DNA from: Stappia stellulata DSM 5886
Lineage (GTDB): Bacteria > Pseudomonadota > Alphaproteobacteria > Rhizobiales > Stappiaceae
Direction of reading: 5' to 3'
Assembly (NCBI RefSeq): GCF_000423705.1
Contig: NZ_KE384082.1
Span: 184,843 to 248,842, forward strand
Length of the DNA: 64,000 nucleotides
Shown here: piece by piece, positions 1 through 7,000 of the stretch
Numbering within the stretch: the first letter of the stretch is position 1
How the letters are laid out: the number at the start of each line of letters is the position of its first letter
The notes under the pieces: generated by a model
Databases searched by the model: none
Seen by the model: the letters and a program-made list of their open reading frames with translations, nothing else
Told to the model about the DNA's origin: nothing
Made by a program: the position numbers and the translations under genes

Positions 1-319
1 CGGCTGGTGAGGTTCGGCAGCAGCGTCACCGGCTTCAGCTATCGCTCGGGGACCAGTTTCGATACCGGCGGGAAAAGCGACGACGATCTCGCCGTCGTCA
101 GCCCGCATCTTTACGAGGCGGCCTTGACGGTAGGCGCACAGCCGCGCAGCGGGAGGCCGTACGGAACCAATTGAACCGGGGTCGGATGTTGCCAAAACAC
201 TCGAGCTTGACCTTATGCTGGCCACTCTTGGTGGAATAGGCGGTCGCAAGGTGTCCATCATGATCTACCGGGACTGGAACTTCCTCGCCACGCGCGGCCC
301 CTACAGGATCCTCCCATGA
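1..319 (+). pseudogene. nucleotidyltransferase-like polymorphic toxin C-terminal tip, frameshifted, 5' end outside window
   Basis: Frame 1 is open from the window edge to TGA at 172-174 and reads FGSSVTGFSYRSG, then KSDDDLAVVSPHLYEAA, then a short R-S-G segment. The reading then resumes in frame 2 (from about 145-160) as GGRTEP, TLELDLMLATLGGIGG and VSIMIYRDWN, ending at TGA 317-319. Put together, the two halves look like the G-S...D-x-D core and the C-terminal tail of the nucleotidyltransferase-like toxin modules found at the ends of filamentous haemagglutinin/Rhs-type effectors; that family call is from memory of such sequences. The break between frames is seen directly and implies an inactivating indel (or a sequencing error). 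The terminal TGA overlaps the next gene's ATG, the usual toxin-immunity arrangement. The first about 103 bases are repeated at 781-883. Confidence 0.55.
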
Positions 320-744
320 AAAAGCGCTTTCGAGCCTACGCCATCTATCAGACCGGGACCACCGATCAGGAAGAGATCGTCGATCTGATCGAACGCGAAA
401 CCGGCATCGCATTCGAGGAAGACAGCGACGTCGAATATGGGGACTATTGGAGCTATCCCCCGCCCAGGGTTCACGGAATCCGCATAGATGTCATCGACAA
501 CGTCCTCTACGACGACGACAACGACAACGACAGCTATTCGCCGCGTTACCCAGACTCTTCCATGGACACGGTGCTCGTCGACATCGGCGTGGAAGACATC
601 AACCATCCGGTCTTCCGCTTCCTTCTGTCTCGTCCGGACATATTCCAACCGGTCGAGACAGTCTCCATATTTACAGACATTGAGGGGAAGAGCGTGGAAA
701 TCTGGGAAGGCTACCCGCCGATCCCGATGGAATACTTGGACTAA
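316..744 (+). CDS. small acidic protein, candidate immunity protein of the adjacent toxin tip
   Basis: A 142-residue soluble protein with no signal peptide or membrane segment. It is strongly acidic, with an Asp/Asn run around residues 65-72 (YDDDNDNDSYS) and many Asp/Glu elsewhere; I recognise no named domain. The ATG overlaps the stop of the upstream toxin-like frame (ATGA), with AGGAT about 7 bases upstream. Its position directly between two copies of the same toxin tip is the classic place for an immunity gene, so immunity is inferred from context and acidic character, not homology. Codon use is a little less GC-biased than in the housekeeping genes nearby, consistent with an exchangeable cassette. 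Confidence 0.6.
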   Translation: MKKRFRAYAIYQTGTTDQEEIVDLIERETGIAFEEDSDVEYGDYWSYPPPRVHGIRIDVIDNVLYDDDNDNDSYSPRYPDSSMDTVLVDIGVEDINHPVFRFLLSRPDIFQPVETVSIFTDIEGKSVEIWEGYPPIPMEYLD

Positions 745-909
745 TCATTGATCCTTGCCCCGCCGGGCCATGCCGATGCACGGCTGGTGATGTTCGGCAG
801 CAGCGTCACCGGCTTCAGCTATCGCTCGGGGACCGGTTTCAATCCGGGCGGAAAAAGCGACGACGATCTCGCCGTCGTCAGCCATGGAGCCGTCGCTTCA
901 CCGACATAA
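745..909 (+). pseudogene. orphan second copy of the nucleotidyltransferase-like toxin tip, truncated at both ends
   Basis: In the same frame as the upstream gene and directly after its stop codon, the sequence reads SLILAPPGHADA, then the repeated RLVMFGSSVTGFSYRSG...GKSDDDLAVVS, then diverges to SHGAVASPT and stops at TAA 907-909. It has no delivery domain, no convincing start with a ribosome binding site, and lacks the tail seen in the first copy. This is the form expected of an orphan toxin module left by recombination at the C-terminal end of a large secreted toxin gene. Confidence 0.55.
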
Positions 910-1020
910 TTTGACAAAATAGCGATAACACGCATCGCTCGAGCCGCGATAGACAAGAGCAACACGGCCCGTCGCCGCGTCCTCTCCGGCACCGCCCGGA
1001 CGCGGTCCGCACGCGGCGAG

Positions 1021-1082
1021 CCCACCTTGCCTTTTTTCAACGCCCGCCTTGCCTTTTTCAACGCCCACCTTGCCTTTTCCAA
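1021..1082. repeat. three imperfect tandem copies of a 21-bp unit
   Basis: Units at 1021-1040, 1041-1061 and 1062-1082 follow the pattern CGCCC(A/G)CCTTGCCTTTTTCAA with one or two differences each. The array lies immediately upstream of the MFS transporter gene. There is no spacer between units, so it is a short tandem repeat, not a CRISPR array. Confidence 0.85.
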
Positions 1083-1094
1083 CGGATGAGACCG

Positions 1095-2393
1095 ATGTCA
1101 GACCGCTCCGCCCCCGCCGCTCCCTCTCCGGTTCCCGCCGCCGCCGCGCGGGAGGCCGGCGCGGGTCTCCCGGGATCGCCGCCGTCCACGGGCGTTCCCA
1201 CCGGCACCGGCTGGCGCTCGCCGCTGATGCTCTTGATGATCATGGCCGCCGCCATGCAGCTTTCCTTCGCTGCCTGGTGGAACCTGATGAACAATTTCGC
1301 GGTGCACGAGCTGGATTTCACCGGCCGCGAGATCGGCATCCAGCAGTCGATCCGCGAGATCCCCGGCTTCCTCGCCTTCACCGCAATCTACTTGCTGCTG
1401 GTGATGCGCGAACAGACGCTCGCCTATGTCTCGCTGGCGCTGCTTGGCGTCGGCGTCGCGGCAACCGGCTATTTTCCGACCGCCTGGGGTTTTTACCTGA
1501 CCACCCTGGTGATGTCGGTCGGCTTTCACTATTACGAGACGATGAACCAGTCGCTGTCGCTGCAGTGGCTGCCCAAGGACAAGGCCGCCGCGGGGATGGG
1601 CAAGATCATCGCGGTCGGCGCCTTCGCCCAGCTGGTCGCCTACGGCCTCATCTTTGTCGCCTGGAAGACGTTCCAGCTCAGCTTCTCCACCGTCTTCCTC
1701 TTCGCCGGGCTGCTGACGCTCGCCGTGGTCGGCTTTCTCGTCGTCGCCTTTCCCCAGTTTCGCGAGGGCGTGCCGCAGCGCAAGTCGCTGGTCCTGCGCA
1801 AGCGCTACTGGCTCTACTACGCGCTGACCTTCATGGGCGGCGCGCGACGGCAGATCTTCACCGTTTTCGCCGGCTTCCTGATGGTCGAGCGCTTCGGCTA
1901 CGACGTGCACGAGGTCGCGGGGCTGTTCTTGCTCAACGGCGCAATCAACATGGTGCTCGCGCCCAAGATCGGCTCGTGGATCGGCAAGGTCGGAGAGCGG
2001 ACGGCGCTGACATTGGAATACATCGGGCTGATCGGCGTCTTCGTGACCTATGCCTTCGTCACCAACGCGACGCTGGCGGGCGCGCTCTATGTGATCGACC
2101 ACGCCTTCTTCGCCATCGCCATCGCGATGAAGACCTACTTCCAGAAGATCGCCGATCCGGCCGACATCGCGCCGACAGCGGGCGTCGCCTTCACCATCAA
2201 CCACATCGCGGCGGTGGTTATACCGGTGATTTTCGGCCTCGTGTGGCTGGTCTCGCCGGCGGCCGTCTTCCTGATCGGCGCGGCCATGGCCTTCGTCAGC
2301 CTGCTGCTGGCACGCATGGTGCCGCGCGATCCGGACGACGGACACGAGGTGGAGCCGTTGTTTTCACGCGCAGCACCGGCGCCGGCCGAATGA
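1095..2393 (+). CDS. major facilitator superfamily transporter
   Basis: Encodes 432 residues. A low-complexity Ala/Pro/Gly N-terminal tail (about 35 residues) is followed by about twelve hydrophobic segments, beginning with SPLMLLMIMAAAMQLSF and ending with VFLIGAAMAFVSLLLARMV, with the charged cytoplasmic loop between helices 6 and 7 (FREGVPQRKSLVLRKRYW) typical of MFS carriers. The ATG at 1095 is preferred because GGATGAG lies 5 bases upstream; the ATG at 1086 has no ribosome binding site. It is convergent with the ferredoxin gene, so it is likely a single transcription unit. The substrate cannot be read from the sequence. Confidence 0.85.
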   Translation: MSDRSAPAAPSPVPAAAAREAGAGLPGSPPSTGVPTGTGWRSPLMLLMIMAAAMQLSFAAWWNLMNNFAVHELDFTGREIGIQQSIREIPGFLAFTAIYLLLVMREQTLAYVSLALLGVGVAATGYFPTAWGFYLTTLVMSVGFHYYETMNQSLSLQWLPKDKAAAGMGKIIAVGAFAQLVAYGLIFVAWKTFQLSFSTVFLFAGLLTLAVVGFLVVAFPQFREGVPQRKSLVLRKRYWLYYALTFMGGARRQIFTVFAGFLMVERFGYDVHEVAGLFLLNGAINMVLAPKIGSWIGKVGERTALTLEYIGLIGVFVTYAFVTNATLAGALYVIDHAFFAIAIAMKTYFQKIADPADIAPTAGVAFTINHIAAVVIPVIFGLVWLVSPAAVFLIGAAMAFVSLLLARMVPRDPDDGHEVEPLFSRAAPAPAE

Positions 2394-2427
2394 CCGCCCG
2401 GCGCGCCGCATCGCGATAACGGGGTCG

Positions 2428-2805
<378 letters not shown>

Positions 2806-2862
2806 TCATCGCCAAAGGTCAAGCGCTGCGCGCCCGAAGCATCCGCCGTGACGCAGGGCGCG

Positions 2863-3225
2863 TCAGCCTTCCAGCAGACCGTCGATGTAAAAGCCCGCTT
2901 CCTCGATCGCGGCGCGCAAGGGCGCAAGATCGGGCGTCTTGCCGTCGATCAACGCGCGCTCGGCCGCATCCGCCCGATCCGCCACCTTCCACGCACCGAC
3001 CCCTTTCGCCGATCCGTTGACGATGTGCACATTCTCCCGCAGCACCGCCGGATCGGTGACCGTCTTGATCCGCTGCATGGCGATCTCGGCCTGGCGGGCG
3101 AAGAGGCGAAGCACCTCGCGCTCCAGATCGCGGTTGCCGAGGGTGTGACGGCGGAGATGGACCAGATCGACCGGTCCCGTCCCGGCCGCTTCCTTCGTTT
3201 CGCTCGTGGCCATTGCCTGCATCAT
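2863..3225 (-). CDS. Hpt-domain phosphotransfer protein
   Basis: Encodes 120 residues with an all-helical Hpt domain: residues 19-55 form a helical hairpin half (VDLVHLRRHTLGNRDLEREV...), and the H-x-x-x-G-S-A-x-x-x-G motif (ENVHIVNGSAKGVGA) places the phospho-accepting His at about residue 67. Such stand-alone Hpt proteins relay phosphoryl groups between hybrid kinases and response regulators in the cytoplasm. The start at 3225 is chosen because GGAAGG lies 9 bases upstream; a longer reading frame exists without a ribosome binding site. No kinase is adjacent; a single-domain response regulator lies far away at 60.2 kb. Confidence 0.8.
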   Translation of the reverse strand: MMQAMATSETKEAAGTGPVDLVHLRRHTLGNRDLEREVLRLFARQAEIAMQRIKTVTDPAVLRENVHIVNGSAKGVGAWKVADRADAAERALIDGKTPDLAPLRAAIEEAGFYIDGLLEG

Positions 3226-3483
3226 CGCCGCTGCCCTTCCGTGCGTTTCCAGCGCCCGCGTGCCGATGAAATGCAACGCGGTGTCAAGTGCAAGCCTCGG
3301 CAAAAATGACGAAAATCGGGTTAAATCGGCGTCCCGCCGGCCACGGCCGTCCAACAAAGTGAATCTTTGGTTAACGCGCGTTGACGAATTGTCTCGATCC
3401 GCCGTGAACCGGTCCGGTGGTCACGGTCCGGCGGCCCAGGGCAGACCCCGCTCCCGCCTCCGCCAGGCGGGCACGGCAGGCGC

Positions 3484-3783
3484 CTAGGAGGGCCGAACAG
3501 ACACCACCGCGCGCCCCGCATCCGTCAGCCGGCAAACGAGCCAGTCAGGCTTGATTGGGTTGGAAAACCAAGGCTCTGCCCAGCCTGCGGCCATGCAGGC
3601 ACGGATCGTCTTTTCCGAAATCCGGCGTCCGTCGGCATCGAACAGCGGCAGTTTGCCACCGGCCTGCGACAGGCCGCGCGCGAGCCACGCCGCCTGTGCC
3701 CGTGTCGGCTTTTTGATCGCGCCATGACCTGCAACCCGTCGCTTCGACGACGCGCGGACAGCCTCTTTCCTCCCCTCGTTCAT
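3484..3783 (-). CDS. hypothetical protein, 99 aa
   Basis: A small basic protein (MNEGRKEAVRASSKRR...) followed by a compact region, AAWLARGLSQAGGKLPLFD, SEKTIRACMAAGWAEPWF and WLVCRLTDAGRAV, that resembles a winged-helix-like 'L-T-D-x-G-R' end. I do not recognise the family. The ATG at 3783 is chosen because AAGGAG lies 9 bases upstream; the longer frame up to 4002 would overlap the promoter region of the divergent giant gene. A DNA-binding role is possible but only a guess from basicity and the L-T-x-A-G-R tail. Confidence 0.6.
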   Translation of the reverse strand: MNEGRKEAVRASSKRRVAGHGAIKKPTRAQAAWLARGLSQAGGKLPLFDADGRRISEKTIRACMAAGWAEPWFSNPIKPDWLVCRLTDAGRAVVSVRPS

Positions 3784-4040
3784 GCCACCCATCTCCTTGT
3801 CATGACTCTGCAAATTCTTGTTCCAGGGCGTGGATTGTGTCATTAGCTTTGGTGGTGCGGCAAGTTCGGGCGAGTTGCGTTCCAAGGTCAGAGGCCGACC
3901 TTCAACGCTTCCAAGGTCACGCCCGACGATTTTCGATTTCGGCAGGAATGCCGAAACCGTGGTGCCGTGCAAGGTCTCGCGGCGCCAGAAGCGCCGTGTC
4001 ACCCGATGTGTAACGAGTACGGACGCGAGGCGAGTTCAAG

Positions 4041-7000
4041 ATGGCAAATCCCCCGAAGGCGAAAGATCCCGCCGAAGCTGCCCTTTCGGCAGTCGAGGAG
4101 GCGCTGAAAATCGATTTCGGCGACGACACCCAACAGCAGGCCGCCACCGCGTCGGCGGGCAGCGATGCGAGCGCGCGCCCGGCGGACAGCAGCGCCACGG
4201 AAAGCGGGCCGCTCCCGGCCAAACCGGAATCGAACCGCTCCGGCAACCGCCGCGGACGCGGCGGCGGGCGACCGACATCGGCGGCCAACGACGACCGTCG
4301 CTCCATCGGCAACCTGATCTACGCCCTGCAGCGCCGTCCGACCTCGGCGCCTTTCTGGTTTTCCCTCGCGCTCAGCATTCTCTGGATTGCCGGCGGCTGG
4401 TGGCTCGCGTCCTCCGCCTTTTCCGCCGAAGTCGCGGCGGTCGGCTCCGCCAACGACATCATGGCCTCGCCTTCGCTCATCCTGATCGCCGTTGCGGTCG
4501 TCGTGCCGGTGCTCTTCTTCTGGGCCATGGCGCTGATGATCTTCCGTGCCCAGGAAATGCGCATCGTCGCGCGCGGCATGACCGAAGTCGCGCTGCGGCT
4601 GGCCGAGCCGGAGGATGTCGCCAAGGAATCCATTCTCAGCGTCGGCCAGGCGATCCGTCGCGAAGTCGCCGCCATGGGCGACGGGATCGAGCGCGCGATT
4701 GCCCGCGCCAGCGAGCTGGAGGTTCTCGTACACAACGAGGTGTCCTCGCTCGAACGCTCCTACAATGACAATGAACTCAAGATCCGTTCGCTGATCGACG
4801 AACTGGTGACCCAGCGCGAAGCCGTGGTTTCCAACGCCGATCGCGTCCGCGATTCCATCACCGGCGCGCATGAAAGCCTCGCAGCGCAGCTGGATGCCAC
4901 GTCCGACAAGATCAGCTCCATCGCCGACACGGCCACCGAACGCCTGACCGGCGCCATCGACTCGCGCGTCGGCGAACTGACCGCCACCGTCGACGGACGC
5001 GTGCGCGAAATCACCGACACGTTCAACACCGCCGGCGGCCAGCTGATCGACAATCTCGCCTCCCACGGCGAAACCTACGTCGAGCGCCTGACGGGCACCG
5101 GCCACGACCTCGTCGAGAACATGTCGCGCACCGGCTCGGAATTCGCCGAAACGCTGCAAAGCCGCGGCACGGAGATCAACGACCGCTTCTCCTCCACCGC
5201 GACCGAGTTCGTCGACACGCTCACCACACGCGGCGCTGAGATCAACGACCGCCTCGAGCAGACCTCGACCTCGCTGTTCACCACGCTCACCGAACGCGGC
5301 GACCAGATCAACGAGACGCTCGCCACCACCGGCACCTCCATCGTCGACACGCTGTCGCTGCGCGGCTCGGAAATCACCGAGGCGCTCACCACGACCGGCC
5401 AGAGCGTCGGCGAGACCATCACCAGCCGCGGCGAGGAGATCACCGCCAGCCTGTCGCTCACCAGCGGCAAGCTGATCGACACGATCACCACCCGCACCGA
5501 GGACCTGCTGTCGACCCTCGACACCCGCGTCACCGGCCTCGACACCTCGCTCGCCGCAACCGGCGACCGGGTCGTGGAAAGCATTTCGCTGCGCGGTCAG
5601 GAAGTGACCGACACCATTTCCGTCAAGGGCGCGGAAATCGTCGAGACGCTGTCCTCGCGCACCGAGGAAGTGGCGGAAATCCTGCGCGGCACCGGCGAGA
5701 GCATCGTGGTCGACCTGTCGCTGCGTGGCGGCGAAATCGCCTCCAAGCTGGACGAAACCGCCGGCAGCCTGTCGGAGACGATCACCGTGCGCGGCACGGA
5801 ACTGGCCGACCGGCTCGGCTCCGTCGGCGACAAGATCCACGAGGCGATCTCGGTCAACGGCGAAGCGCTCGACGAGCGCCTCGAGCAGCGCAGCAAGGAA
5901 ATCGCGACGATCATCGACAACCAGACGAACGCCTTCCGCGTTTCGCTGGAAGATGCCTCCAGCGCGCTCACCACGTCGCTGTCGTCCCAGACGTCCGATT
6001 TTGCCCGCACGCTGTCGGAGACCGGCACCGAGCTTGCCCACCTCATCGGCTCGCGCGGCGAACGCGTCGCCGGCGACCTGAACGCAATCGGCGACCGGCT
6101 GGACGCCACGCTTGCCGAGCGCGGCGGCACCCTGCAACTCAGCCTGAGCGGCCACCTGGAGCAGATGGAACACCTCATCGGCGAACGCGGCGACGCGCTT
6201 GTCGCCTCCGTCGACAGTCGTTCGCGCGAGCTTGGCGAGACCCTCGACGGGCGCATCGAATCGCTCAACTCGACGCTCGACCTGCACTCCTCCACGCTTA
6301 CCGAGACGCTGGACCAGCGCATCGACGGCTTCGGCAAGACGCTCGACCTGCGCTCCTCCACGCTTGCCGAGACGCTGGACCAGCGCATCGACGGCTTCGA
6401 CAAAACGCTCGACGGCGGCATCGGCAAGCTCGCGGTCACGCTGGAAAACCGCACGGAGCAGTTCGAAAAGACGCTTTCGGAACGCACCGTCGCGCTCTCC
6501 GACGTGCTGGAGAACCGCTCCGAGGCGATCACCATCCAGCTGTCCAACAAGGTCGACGAAGTCGGCGCCTCGCTGAGCGCGCGCGCCGAGGAAATCGGCA
6601 CCAACCTGTCCGACCGCTCCGCAGCCATCGGGGAGACCATCGAGCGTCACCTCGTCAGCTTCGAGGCCTCCATCGGCGAAAAGGTCGAACTGGCCGCGGT
6701 TTCCATGTCGGAAAAGGCGGAGCATCTGGCCGAAACCATGTCGACCGGCACGGACCGCATCGACCAGGCACTGGACGCGCGTGCCCGCCAGATCAGCGAG
6801 ACACTGGTCGCACGGACCCGCGAGATCGCCGCCGCCTTCGTCGACGGCCAGACCGAAATGTCGAATTCGCTCGACCAGCGCCTGACCGATGCCGGCCAGG
6901 TGCTGTCACGCCAGAGCCAGGACCTGACCGACACGCTGTCCGACCGCATCGCGGAGATCAACGTGTCGCTCGGCTCCAAGGTGTTCGAGGTCGCGGAAAC

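Larger units (their letters stand above)
1..883 (+). repeat. direct repeat of about 103 bp (copies 1-103 and 781-883)
   Basis: Positions 1-103 and 781-883 align without gaps and differ at about six positions (11, 55, 61, 64, 66 and 72 of the repeat). Both copies are in the frame that encodes FGSSVTGFSYRSG and SDDDLAVVS, and they diverge completely after the 'GTC AGC C' of that motif. The repeat may extend to the left beyond the window. It marks a duplicated toxin tip flanking the candidate immunity gene. Confidence 0.9.

Noticed and set aside
1021-1082. Short repeats considered as a CRISPR array
   Set aside because: Units are contiguous without spacers, only three copies, and no cas gene is present.
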